This document shows positions 51,640 to 60,414 of a DNA stretch of 64,000 nucleotides, piece after piece. A program made the translations under genes and the position numbers. The notes beneath the pieces are model-generated. The model saw nothing but the letters and a program-made list of their open reading frames with translations. It ran no database searches and had not been told where the DNA came from. The stretch lies in contig NZ_AULM01000002.1 in assembly GCF_000422285.1 (NCBI RefSeq), forward strand, positions 186,001 to 250,000. The letters are read 5' to 3'. The number at the start of each line of letters is the position of its first letter. The stretch's first letter is position 1. The DNA comes from Desulfatiglans anilini DSM 4660. Lineage in GTDB: Bacteria > Desulfobacterota > DSM-4660 > Desulfatiglandales > Desulfatiglandaceae.

Positions 51640-52539
51640 ATGACGCAAACGACATCCGAGAAGCATGTTGGTTTCAAAGTGGACGAGGCGGCGGGACAGG
51701 CGCTCAGCCTCTGGTTCAACGACAGCATAGAATTCGCCCATGGCTGCAGGATCAGTGTGAGGATCAAAGACGTTTTGTGCCACTACCGTTCCAGGTTCCA
51801 GGAGATCGCCGTCTTCGAAACGGAGCGGCTGGGCCGGATGCTGGTGCTGGACAATATCACCATGCTGACCGAATTCGATGAGGCAGCCTATCATGAAATG
51901 ATTGTGCATGTCCCCCTGTTGACTCATCCCAGACCGGTAAAAGTCCTGGTGATCGGCGGCGGCGACGGCGGCACGATCCGCGAGGTGCTGAAACACCCGT
52001 CCGTGGAAGAGGTGCATCTGTGCGAACTCGACGAAGAGGTCGTCAAGGCCTGCCGAGCCCACATCCCGTCGCTCGCCTGCGCATTCGACGATCCCCGGGT
52101 CAAGGCCTACTATGAAGACGGTGCGAAGTTCGTCAAGGAGCGCCCCGCCGCCTACGATGTCATTATCGTCGATTCGACCGATCCTATCGGACCCGGTCAG
52201 GTCCTTTTTCAACGGCCCTTTTACGCAGATATGTACAGCGCCTTGAAAGAGGACGGGATGGTCGTAACCCAGTGCGAATCCATTCACCTCCACAGGGAAG
52301 TGATCCGCGGCGTGGCGGACTTCGCCAAAGAGATCTATCCCAGAATCGGTTATTACTACACCCTCGTGCCGACCTACCCGAGCGGTGTGATCGGGTTCAT
52401 GTGCTGTTCCCGCCGCTATGATCCCCTGAGGGATTTCGATGAAAAGCGGGCGGAGGTGCTCACGGACCTGCGATATTACACGCCGGAGATTCACCGGGCG
52501 GCCTTCGTGTTGCCGCGGTTTGCACACGGCCTGGTTTAG
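51640..52539 (+). CDS. speE: Polyamine aminopropyltransferase (spermidine synthase)
   Basis: A 299-residue SpeE-family enzyme that transfers an aminopropyl group from decarboxylated S-adenosylmethionine to putrescine or a related amine. Key sequences: the glycine-rich VLVIGGGDGGTIREVLKH, the acidic CELDEEVV and the catalytic DSTDPIGPGQVLF region, with YPSGVIGF near the end. The ATG at 51640 follows GAGGGAAAAA; the upstream ATG at 51613 is less likely. The speD gene, which supplies the donor, is not in the window. Confidence 0.93.
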   Translation: MTQTTSEKHVGFKVDEAAGQALSLWFNDSIEFAHGCRISVRIKDVLCHYRSRFQEIAVFETERLGRMLVLDNITMLTEFDEAAYHEMIVHVPLLTHPRPVKVLVIGGGDGGTIREVLKHPSVEEVHLCELDEEVVKACRAHIPSLACAFDDPRVKAYYEDGAKFVKERPAAYDVIIVDSTDPIGPGQVLFQRPFYADMYSALKEDGMVVTQCESIHLHREVIRGVADFAKEIYPRIGYYYTLVPTYPSGVIGFMCCSRRYDPLRDFDEKRAEVLTDLRYYTPEIHRAAFVLPRFAHGLV

Positions 52540-52550
52540 CCCGTTCCCGC

Positions 52551-52674
52551 CCGGAAATGGTCTTTTTAGCCAATCTCTGCGTCAATCTGCACGTTTACTT
52601 GTGCGGCGACCTCCAGGTCGCCTCCGCGTAAACGCTTGATTTCCTTGATCTTGGCTAAAAATCCTCATTTCCGG
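52551..52674. repeat. MITE-like repeat, copy A (124 bp)
   Basis: Ends are imperfect inverted repeats of 23-24 bases (left CCGGAAATGGTCTTTTTAGC at 52551, right TTGGCTAAAAATCCTCATTT at 52651). The centre has nested inverted repeats (GTTTAC...GTAAAC and GCGACCT...AGGTCGC). A 44-base stretch from 52542 recurs exactly at 52724-52767. It begins 12 bases after the speE stop. Copy B is at 59859-59985. Confidence 0.8.
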
Positions 52675-52723
52675 TATGGGGCTCGTATAACGCTGGGTGG
52701 TGCTATTCAGAGCGGCATTGGTT

Positions 52724-52767
52724 CGTTCCCGCCCGGAAATGGTCTTTTTAGCCAATCTCTGCGTCAA
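52724..52767. repeat. Left half of the MITE-like repeat (44 bp, exact)
   Basis: Identical to 52542-52585, then it stops and non-repeat sequence begins. It lies 5 bases from the stop codon of the convergent metal-transporter permease gene. It looks like a truncated element or deletion footprint. Confidence 0.85.
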
Positions 52768-52772
52768 GGAGT

Positions 52773-53597
52773 TCAATTTTTGGCACTGGCGGTCCCCGGT
52801 TTGATCCGGCCCGAAAAGGCGGACAGGAAGAAGGCCGTCCCGGCCACCAGGATGATGGTGGCCCCGGATGTCAGGTCGAAACGGTAGGACAGCCACAAAC
52901 CCACCACCGTAAAACCCATGCCCAGGAGGGAGGAAAGCACCATCATCCGCCCGAGCGTGTGGGTGTACTTTTCAGCGATGTATGGCGGGATGGTCAGCAG
53001 GGCGATGACCAGGATCAGGCCGACGATCCGGATGATCATGACCACCGCCAGGGCGATCATCCCCAGCAGGGTGAAGTAAAGAATCTTGACCGGTATCCCC
53101 ACCACGAAGGCGAACTCCTCGTCGAAGGACATCGCGATGAATTCCTTGTAAAAGACGAAGACGGTCAGGCAGATCAGCAGGTTCATGGGAAGCATGCACC
53201 ACAGGTCGATCAAGGGCACGGCCAGGATGCTCCCGAAGAGGTAACTCATGAGGTCGACATGGTACCCGGGGGTCAGATCGATCAGGATGATGCCGACCGC
53301 CATTCCGACGGCCCAGAGGACACCGATGATGGTATCGGCCCGGTGACGGTTTCTGAAGCTGACGGCGCCCATGATCATGGCCACCGCCATGGAAAAGAGG
53401 CCCGCCCCCAGCGTGGGGGGGATCCCGGCATAAAAGGCCAGGCCGATGCCGCCGTAAGCCGCGTGGGCGATTCCGCCGGAGATGAAAACGATCCGGTTGA
53501 CGACCACAAGCGTCCCGATGACCCCGCAGACGATGCTGACCAGGATGCCCGCGGCGAGGGCGTTGCGCATGAATTCGTACTGAAGGGCTTCCCACAC
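52773..53597 (-). CDS. Metal ABC transporter permease (ZnuB-like)
   Basis: A 274-residue polytopic permease of the ABC-3 family (zinc, manganese or iron). It has about eight hydrophobic segments and the family sequences VNRIVFISGGIAHAAYGGIG, and LVIALLTIPPYIAEKYT. It starts one base after the stop of the ATPase gene. The periplasmic metal-binding protein (ZnuA) usually found beside it is not in the window. Metal specificity cannot be told from the permease. Confidence 0.92.
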   Translation of the reverse strand: MWEALQYEFMRNALAAGILVSIVCGVIGTLVVVNRIVFISGGIAHAAYGGIGLAFYAGIPPTLGAGLFSMAVAMIMGAVSFRNRHRADTIIGVLWAVGMAVGIILIDLTPGYHVDLMSYLFGSILAVPLIDLWCMLPMNLLICLTVFVFYKEFIAMSFDEEFAFVVGIPVKILYFTLLGMIALAVVMIIRIVGLILVIALLTIPPYIAEKYTHTLGRMMVLSSLLGMGFTVVGLWLSYRFDLTSGATIILVAGTAFFLSAFSGRIKPGTASAKN

Positions 53598-53598
53598 G

Positions 53599-54360
53599 TC
53601 AATGCTCCTCGTGTTTCGGCAGGACGCGGTGCGGGATCCCGTGCGCGATGAGGTCGACCGGGCAATGATAGGCCATGTTGAGCATCTCCGTGGTGATCTG
53701 GCCTTCGCCGTGAAAGATCATCTTGCGGTTGATGCAGGCGACCGACTTGACGTGCCTCGAGATGACGCCGATATCGTGCGTGATCACCACGATCGTTACG
53801 CTGCGGTTCAGGTCCCGAAGAAAGTCATAGAGGTCGACCTGAAACTCGGCGTCCACACTGGAGGTCGGTTCGTCCAGAAAGAGGATCTTGGGGTCCGTGG
53901 CGAGCGCCCGGGCGATGAAGACCCGCTGGCGCTGCCCGCCTGAAAGATGTCCGATGGGGGTGGCCCGCTCTTCCCACATCCCCACCCTTTTCAGGGCCTC
54001 CTCGACCTTGCCGCGGTCCTCCCGGCTGTACCGTCTGCCGATCCGGGCCTGGGAAAGGCGTCCCATCAGCGCCAGTTCCAGGGCCGAGATGGGGAAGCTG
54101 ATGTTGAAGTCGGTGTGCTGTGGGACGTAGCCGACCCGGTGCCTTGCATCGTTCGGCTCCTGCCCGAGGATCCGGATGGTGCCCTTGTCGGGTTTCAGCA
54201 GCCCCAGCAGCAGCTTCAGGAGGGTCGTCTTACCGCCCCCGTTGGGGCCGAGGATCCCTAGGAAATCGCCCTGTTCCAGGCGGAAATTGACATCCTGGAT
54301 GATGGGGCGTTCATCGAACGCGAACCAGAGATGTTCGACCTCGATTGCGGGGACACTCAT
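53599..54360 (-). CDS. Metal ABC transporter ATP-binding protein (ZnuC-like)
   Basis: A 253-residue ABC ATPase with Walker A GPNGGGKTTLLK, the signature LSGGQRQRVFIARAL, Walker B ILFLDEPTSSVD and the switch His in TIVVITHDIG. The gene is directly upstream of the permease gene (one base gap). The extended C-terminal tail (HCPVDLIAHGIPHRVLPKHEEH) contains several His residues and could bind metal (inference). Confidence 0.93.
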   Translation of the reverse strand: MSVPAIEVEHLWFAFDERPIIQDVNFRLEQGDFLGILGPNGGGKTTLLKLLLGLLKPDKGTIRILGQEPNDARHRVGYVPQHTDFNISFPISALELALMGRLSQARIGRRYSREDRGKVEEALKRVGMWEERATPIGHLSGGQRQRVFIARALATDPKILFLDEPTSSVDAEFQVDLYDFLRDLNRSVTIVVITHDIGVISRHVKSVACINRKMIFHGEGQITTEMLNMAYHCPVDLIAHGIPHRVLPKHEEH

Positions 54361-54491
54361 GGCGTTTCAGATCTCCTAAAAAGGCGCTTGAGCGGGGCAG
54401 GGGCTCTACCCCGGGCGCGGGCCCAGCGAGGCCCTCACGTCTGGCGCGTCCGCAATTCGGAGCTTTCTGCACCGGGCGCGGCTTCCTCCCT

Positions 54492-57140
54492 TCAGGAACG
54501 GATCTCCTCGAAGAAGTGGAGGTTCTGCTGCAGCTTTTCGAACTCGGCCTGCTGAGCGGCCAGTTTTTCACGCACCTCCTGTACGACCTCGGCCGGGGCC
54601 TTGTCCAGAAAGCCAGGATTGCCGAGCTTCCGTTCGGCGGTCTGCATGTCTTTCTGCAGTTTCTGCATGGCCTTGCTGATGCGCTTTTTCTCCTCCTCGA
54701 AATCGAGCAGCCCGCGCAGGAGGACATGCACCTGGTTCTGCTGGAATACCGCGGTCGCGGAGGCCTCGGGCTTGTCAAGGCCGGTTCCGAGGGTGATGCC
54801 GTCGACCCTGGCGAGCGTGTGGACGTGTTTGAGGTCCCGGCGCAGGAGTTCTTCGTCCTCGGCCCGGGCGAGGTCGATCACCACGCTGACCGTTTTGGAG
54901 GGGGAGATGTTCATCTCGCCGCGGATGTTGCGGATGCCGGTGATCACCCCCATCAGGAGGTCCATTTCGCGGATCGCCTGGGCATCCTCGGGGTAATCCC
55001 CCGCCTTGGGGAAAGGCGCCGTCATGATGCTTTGCCGGGTGCCGGGCAGACGCTGCCAGATCTCTTCGGTCACGAAGGGCATGAAGGGATGGAGCAGCTT
55101 GAGGGATGCGGCGAGCACCTGCTGTGCGGCCGCCTGGGCCGATTCCTTGACCGCGGGATCGTCGCTGTAGAAGCCCTGCTTGGCCATTTCGAGGTACCAG
55201 TCGCAGAATTCATGCCAGACGAACTGGTAGGCGAGCATCGCCGCCTCGTTGAACTTGTAATCGTCGATGGCTGTGGCCATGCCTTCGCTCACCTGCCCGA
55301 GACGGGTGAAAATCCACCGGTCGGCGAGCGTGAGGTCCCGGGGCGTCTCCGGCAGGGGACGGTCGTCCAGGTTCATCAGCACGAGGCGCGCGGCATTCCA
55401 GATCTTGTTGACAAAGTGACGGTAGCCGAGGATTCGCTCCTCCGAGAGCTTGATGTCGCGCCCCTGGGCCGCAAGGGCGGCGAGGGTGAAGCGGAAGGCG
55501 TCCGTGCCGAACTGGTCCATGACCACCAGGGGGTCGATGACGTTCCCCTTGGATTTGCTCATCTTCTTGCCTTCGGCATCCCGCACCAGGGCGTGGATGT
55601 AAACGTCCCGGAAGGGGACCCGGCCCATGAAGTGGATGCCCATCATCATCATCCGGGCGACCCAGAAAAAGAGGATGTCGAAGCCGGTCACGAGGGCTGC
55701 CGTGGGGTAAAAGGTCTTGAGCTCCGGGGTTTGGTCGGGCCAGCCCAGGGTTGAGAAGGGCCAGAGGGCGGAGCTGAACCAGGTGTCGAGGACGTCGGTC
55801 TCCTGGGTCAACCGCGTCGATCCGCAGGCCTTGCAGGAGTCCGGCGCCTCCTTGGCCACCTGGACCTCCCCGCACTCTTCACAGGTCCAGGCCGGTATGC
55901 GGTGCCCCCACCAGATCTGGCGGGAGACGCACCAGTCTTTGATGTTGGTCATCCACTCTTCGTAAACGGCCTCCCAGTTGGAGGGGTAGATGCGGGTCTC
56001 TCCCTGCTTGACCGCCTCCAAAGCCTCGGCGGCGAGCGGCGCGACCCGCACGAACCACTGCTTCGACAGCAGGGGCTCGATCATGGTCTTGCAGCGATAG
56101 CAATGACCGACGGCGTGGCGATAGGGTTCGATCTTCTCCAGGAGGCCCTGCGCCTCCAGGTCGGCCAGGACCTTCCTGCGGCACTCGAAGCGGTCGAGGC
56201 CCCGGTACGCCCCTGCAAGATCGTTCATCCGGCCGTTCTCGTCGATGACCTTGATCTGTTCGAGGCTGAACCTGCGGCCGATCTCGAAGTCGTTCGGATC
56301 GTGGGCGGGTGTGATTTTGAGGGCCCCGGTCCCGAACTCCTTGTCGACATAGGTGTCGAAGATGATGGGGATCGGTTTGTTGAGCAGGGGCAGGATGACG
56401 TGCAGCCCGGAAAAGCGGCTATAGCGCTCGTCCTCCGGGTTCACGGCCACCGCCGTGTCCCCGAGCATGGTCTCCGGCCGCGTGGTGGCTACGACGATGT
56501 GGCCGTCCCGGCCTTCGACGGGGTAGCGGATATAGTACAGGTGGCTGTCCAGTTCTTCGTGTTCGACCTCGAGATCCGCCAAAGCGGTGTGGCAGCGCGG
56601 GCACCAGTTGATGATATAGTCGCCGCGGTAAATCAGACCTTCATCGTAGAGTTGAACGAAGACCTCCCGGACGGCCCTCGAAAGCCCTTCGTCCATCGTG
56701 AAACGCTCCCGGCTCCAGTCGCAGCAGCATCCGAGGCGCTTCAGTTGATTGATGATGAGCCCGCCGTACTTCTTGCGCCATTCCCATACGAGGTCGATGA
56801 ACGCGTCCCTGCCGACCGAGTGCCGGTCCTTGCCCTCGGCGGCCAGGGCCTTTTCCACGACGTTCTGGGTGGCGATGCCGGCGTGGTCCGTACCGGGCTG
56901 CCACAGGACGTTGTAGCCCCGCATCCGTTTGAAACGGCAGAGAATGTCCTGCAGGGTGTTGTTGAGGGCGTGCCCCATGTGCAGAGTCCCCGTGACGTTC
57001 GGCGGGGGGATGACGATGCAGTAGGGAGGGGCATCCGAGGTGGCGGCGGCGCGGAAAAGCCCGTTGTCTTCCCAGTGGCTGTACCACCGTTTTTCCACGT
57101 CACCCGGTTCGTAGCTTTTCGGCAGGGTTTCACGTTCCAT
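54492..57140 (-). CDS. valS: Valyl-tRNA synthetase
   Basis: An 882-residue class I aminoacyl-tRNA synthetase of the Val type. HIGH reads HMGH in PPPNVTGTLHMGHALNNTLQ; KMSKS is in EGKKMSKSKGNVIDPL. Editing (CP1) features include TTRPETMLGDTAVAVNP, and a C-terminal coiled coil (about 815-880) typical of ValRS is present. A zinc-type ribbon CEECGEVQVAKEAPDSCKAC lies near residue 420. Length is normal. It precedes the metal transporter genes by 131 bases on the same strand. No T-box was found upstream. Confidence 0.97.
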   Translation of the reverse strand: MERETLPKSYEPGDVEKRWYSHWEDNGLFRAAATSDAPPYCIVIPPPNVTGTLHMGHALNNTLQDILCRFKRMRGYNVLWQPGTDHAGIATQNVVEKALAAEGKDRHSVGRDAFIDLVWEWRKKYGGLIINQLKRLGCCCDWSRERFTMDEGLSRAVREVFVQLYDEGLIYRGDYIINWCPRCHTALADLEVEHEELDSHLYYIRYPVEGRDGHIVVATTRPETMLGDTAVAVNPEDERYSRFSGLHVILPLLNKPIPIIFDTYVDKEFGTGALKITPAHDPNDFEIGRRFSLEQIKVIDENGRMNDLAGAYRGLDRFECRRKVLADLEAQGLLEKIEPYRHAVGHCYRCKTMIEPLLSKQWFVRVAPLAAEALEAVKQGETRIYPSNWEAVYEEWMTNIKDWCVSRQIWWGHRIPAWTCEECGEVQVAKEAPDSCKACGSTRLTQETDVLDTWFSSALWPFSTLGWPDQTPELKTFYPTAALVTGFDILFFWVARMMMMGIHFMGRVPFRDVYIHALVRDAEGKKMSKSKGNVIDPLVVMDQFGTDAFRFTLAALAAQGRDIKLSEERILGYRHFVNKIWNAARLVLMNLDDRPLPETPRDLTLADRWIFTRLGQVSEGMATAIDDYKFNEAAMLAYQFVWHEFCDWYLEMAKQGFYSDDPAVKESAQAAAQQVLAASLKLLHPFMPFVTEEIWQRLPGTRQSIMTAPFPKAGDYPEDAQAIREMDLLMGVITGIRNIRGEMNISPSKTVSVVIDLARAEDEELLRRDLKHVHTLARVDGITLGTGLDKPEASATAVFQQNQVHVLLRGLLDFEEEKKRISKAMQKLQKDMQTAERKLGNPGFLDKAPAEVVQEVREKLAAQQAEFEKLQQNLHFFEEIRS

Positions 57141-57542
57141 GAATCAATGACTCCTTCAGAGAAAATCGAAAACATTACTTTTACCAGGATAAACGCCGAC
57201 GATCAAGACGCTTCTTCACCGGCCCGCAAGGGTGTCGCTGCCAGGCCGCCGGAGCGGGGACCCGCGGACACCGGGCACATGGGGGTCCTGCCGGCCGCGA
57301 CCCTGCGCCCGGCGTTCCCGGGCGAGAAGTCCGGGCGCTGTCGTGTCGACTGCCGGAAATCGTGGGGAGATTCGACTGGCTGCCTCGGCAATTCGGGCGC
57401 TTCAAACAGAGAACCGGCGGGTTTGCAGGGGTTGCACGCGTTTCCGCGCACCGGCACGGCTGGCTCGGGTTCGGGTCGACAGAAGTTCGATCGGATCTTT
57501 GGCTGCGGCGGCAGGCCCTGGCTGCGACCCGGTGGATCGGCG
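57141..57542. other. Non-coding region between valS and an uncharacterised gene
   Basis: About 402 bases of GC-rich DNA. Open frames on both strands have no start site, codon bias or recognisable product. No terminator hairpin or riboswitch was recognised. Confidence 0.45.
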
Positions 57543-58085
57543 TCAATCCTGCTCGGACTGAAGACTTTCCTTCAGGGAGTCGATGGCCTCGCGAATCAGT
57601 TTTTCTGCAACCGTTGTCAGGGTTTCCCTTGCAACACGTTCAACGGTTTCTCCAACGATCCGCCGGATGATCTCCTCGATCCGATCCTCCGAGATGGCCA
57701 TAGGATGATCCGGGGGGCGTCCTTCCTGAGGAGTTGCGGCCGGGGTGCTCTCCGGCTGAAATACATAGAGGTCCTCGTCCGCTCCGGCGCCTTCGAAGCC
57801 GCTTGAACGCGGGCCTCCGCCCATGCCCTTGGAGTGATACCCCGGAGTCTCTTCCGTCTCCTCGGATTCAAGCGCCCTTTCCTGCCTCAAAGCGGCGTCC
57901 AGGTTGGACAGAGTGATAGCCTCAGCCTCTTCGTAACCGGGTCCTCGTTCCACCACGTCCGTCAGTTCGAGGATGTCTGAAGCGGCGTCAGGATCCGCGG
58001 CATCCAGATTGGAATAGGCGGTGTGATTGTTATCGAACGAAAAATCAAGCGGGGGCTTTTCTCGGGAATCTTTGTCATCAGCCAT
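57543..58085 (-). CDS. Acidic protein with conserved C-terminal helix
   Basis: A 180-residue protein. The first 120 residues are acidic and poorly ordered (Asp/Glu/Pro-rich). The last 50 residues form an amphipathic helix, ISEDRIEEIIRRIVGETVER then VARETLTTVAEKLIREAIDS. I have the impression that tails of this type recur in deltaproteobacterial proteins of unknown function, but cannot name a family. It could be an oligomerisation or polar-localisation element (inference). AGAGG lies ahead of the ATG and a strong promoter at 58129-58157 drives it. Confidence 0.7.
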   Translation of the reverse strand: MADDKDSREKPPLDFSFDNNHTAYSNLDAADPDAASDILELTDVVERGPGYEEAEAITLSNLDAALRQERALESEETEETPGYHSKGMGGGPRSSGFEGAGADEDLYVFQPESTPAATPQEGRPPDHPMAISEDRIEEIIRRIVGETVERVARETLTTVAEKLIREAIDSLKESLQSEQD

Positions 58086-58128
58086 GGGCAGCCTCTGGGA
58101 TCGGGGTGAAAATCCATCTCTGGGCGGA

Positions 58129-58157
58129 CCCTAACACAGCCTCCCTTGATTGTCAAC
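58129..58157 (-). promoter_or_regulatory. Putative promoter of the acidic protein gene
   Basis: TTGACA (58157-58152) and TAGGGT (58134-58129) are 17 bases apart on the minus strand, 44 bases before the ATG. Confidence 0.65.
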
Positions 58158-58729
58158 GGTTCAGAATCACAATGAAAAGGGTGAAGAATCCCCGTTCGGG
58201 CGCTTCCGGTTGCAGGAGCGCTGCAGGTCCAAGGGTGCCGACACGGGCCACCCCGCATCGGGACGCGCTGTTCGGATAGCCCGTGGTTTTTCACTTTTCT
58301 TGGGCAAAAGAGGCGGGAACGTGTAAAATACGGCGACGAAGCCACATGGTTCAGCCGGGTGCATGGATTCGGAGCCGTGTGACGGCGCTGCTCCGAACCC
58401 ATGCCGATGCCCGTTCGGGGTGATTCTCGGCCTCAAGGATTTGTCCATCGCGGGTCGTTCTCCATCTCAGGCTCGAAACCGCGTTTGGACCGGGGAAGCC
58501 ATGGACAGATCGTGGAAGGGCTCCATGGGCTGTGTTCTGCCGATTCCCCCGGCACTGCGCCATGGTGGCCTGAGGGTCGCATTCGCCGGAATTTCGAAGG
58601 TTTTGCGTGCGGATATTTTTTCCGTTCCTTGTGAACAAAGGGTTTCTGTGCACGCGTTGATCCGTATTTGACCCAGGCGCCGAGCATTGCGGGCCCGGTG
58701 GCCTTTTGAGGAGCGGAGTGAGCAGAAAG
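58158..58729. other. Divergent intergenic region upstream of the outer-membrane protein gene
   Basis: About 570 bases of non-coding DNA between two divergent genes. No repeats of the dispersed family, hairpins or RNA genes were recognised. An AT-rich patch near 58610-58630 could hold a promoter for the right-hand gene, but no good -35/-10 pair is visible. Confidence 0.45.
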
Positions 58730-59848
58730 ATGAGGATACGTTGCGCAAAGAGGTGGTTGGGAATGATGGTCGCGCTCGCATGCACGATGGGTTGCTGGCG
58801 GCCTGCGGGAGCCTCTGAAGAGAGGAAAGAAGACGCTTATCTTGCCGGTTACGCGACGGCGGTGATCGAGCGCGAGTTCCAGGTGGGGTGCCGCTCTGTC
58901 AGCGTCCGGAACGGCGTCATCACCCTGGAGTTGTCGGGCCTGCCGAGCGACGTGGAAGAGCGCCTTCGGAAGACGCTGCTCGATGTCCCGGGGGTCGAGC
59001 AGGTGGAGATCGTGGAGGTTCAGACGGTGGAGCCGGCTCCAGCTCCGGCTGCTTCCGAAAGGGTTTGCGCCGTGAAAGAAGCCTCTTTTTTCCCGAAAGG
59101 GGGCAGCCTTTTCGAGCCCCTCATCGCTGATCCCCGCTGGCCCCACTTTTCCGCGAGTTTCGTATGGCTCCTCGACGGCGAGGAGTTCAGCCACATGGGT
59201 GCGGTCAGTTTCGGCGAGCGCTTCCCGTTATACAGGGAAGTCTTTCCTTCGGGGCGAAGCTGGGAACTCGGGATCGAGGCCGCCGTCTTCTCCGTCTTCG
59301 ATATGGACGCTGATTCCTATGATCTGATCAACAGCGACTTCTGGGTCTCTTTCCCCTCTTGGACTTACCGGGATCGCGATTTCAGCGCCCTGATGCGTTT
59401 CTACCACCAGAGTTCCCATCTGGGAGACGAGTATATCCTGAGAGGCGGGGTAGACCGGGTCAACCTCAGTTACGAGGCCCTGAGCCTGACGCTTTCACAG
59501 CGCTTTTTGACGTCTTTCCGCGTCTACGGGGGCGGCGGGTACCTCGTTCGGAGGACCCCTTCCGAGCTCGAACCCTGGTTTTCCCATCTGGGCTTCGAAT
59601 ATGAAAGCCCGCGCCAGTATCTGAAGGATTGGGTGACGCCGCTGATGGGGTTGGATCTGCAGTTCAATCAGGAGAACGATTGGAGCACGGACCTGTCGCT
59701 GCGGGTAGGCGTCCGTTTCAAGTCGCTCGAAACGGGCACCCGGCGCTATCTCCTGACCCTCGATTATTACAACGGTCATGCCCCTAGCGGGCAGTTCTAC
59801 GACCAAAAGATCGAAAGTCTGGGGGTCGGCACCCATTTTTATTTCTAG
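58730..59848 (+). CDS. BON-domain DUF1207 outer-membrane protein
   Basis: A 372-residue exported protein. A signal peptide (about 1-28, AGA-SEE cleavage) is followed by a BON-like phospholipid/protein-interaction domain (about 35-95; VRNGVITLELSGLPSDVEER), then a DUF1207 outer-membrane region with FSASFVWLLDGEEFSHMGAV and LMRFYHQSSHLGDEYILRGG. It ends in alternating aromatic residues (GVGTHFYF), typical of beta-barrel proteins. The gene stands alone. Function unknown; BON domains often contact membranes. The ATG at 58730 follows GGAG; the frame is open 8 codons further upstream. Confidence 0.8.
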   Translation: MRIRCAKRWLGMMVALACTMGCWRPAGASEERKEDAYLAGYATAVIEREFQVGCRSVSVRNGVITLELSGLPSDVEERLRKTLLDVPGVEQVEIVEVQTVEPAPAPAASERVCAVKEASFFPKGGSLFEPLIADPRWPHFSASFVWLLDGEEFSHMGAVSFGERFPLYREVFPSGRSWELGIEAAVFSVFDMDADSYDLINSDFWVSFPSWTYRDRDFSALMRFYHQSSHLGDEYILRGGVDRVNLSYEALSLTLSQRFLTSFRVYGGGGYLVRRTPSELEPWFSHLGFEYESPRQYLKDWVTPLMGLDLQFNQENDWSTDLSLRVGVRFKSLETGTRRYLLTLDYYNGHAPSGQFYDQKIESLGVGTHFYF

Positions 59849-59858
59849 TCTGATCCAT

Positions 59859-59985
59859 CGGGAAATGGTCTTTTTGGCCAACCGCGGCGTCAATCTGCAC
59901 GTTTGGTTGTGCGTAGGCGACCTGCAGGTCGCCTACGCACAACCGCTTGATTTCCTTGGTATTGGCTAAAGATTCTCATCGCCGG
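59859..59985. repeat. MITE-like repeat, copy B, with a 40-bp perfect palindrome
   Basis: A 127-bp relative of copy A: left end GGGAAATGGTCTTTTTGGCC, right end TTGGCTAAAGATTCTCATCG. Its centre (59905-59944) is a 40-base perfect palindrome centred on CCTGCAGG. It begins about 10 bases after the stop of the outer-membrane gene. A further right-end-like fragment (ATCATTTCCGGATGG) lies near 60011-60025. Confidence 0.8.
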
Positions 59986-60414
59986 ATGGGAAACCGGGTT
60001 CTACCGGAAGATCATTTCCGGATGGACTCTAATGACACATTCGAAAAGAAGGCTTTTTCTTCAGACGCTTCGCGTGCTCAGTCCCACCCCCTCGGGATAG
60101 TTCCCGCTTGGCAATGTCCGTGAAACCAGCTGGTTGGGCGGAGGGATTGATGCCCAATCTGAAAGTTTGATGGGAGGAATCGGTTTCCCGTGTAAGCCAC
60201 TGAGGCGTTTAGACTTTCTGCCCGGACACAAACGGGGGGTCGGGCGAAAGAGGAGCGCGTTTCAACCAGGAACGCGGCATTGCATCCGCCGAGGGATCGG
60301 GGACGGAGCGTCGGCGGAGAGCGGTTCGATGGGCAGGATTTCAAGGACGGCGGTCTGGGCGCGTTGCCGGTCGTCTCAGGAAGAGGGCCGGAGGATGGAC
60401 GGGAGTCGAAAGAT
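59986..60414. other. Non-coding region upstream of nnr
   Basis: About 430 bases between repeat copy B and nnr. Besides the repeat-end fragment near 60011-60025, no supported gene. Open frames on both strands lack family matches. Confidence 0.45.
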
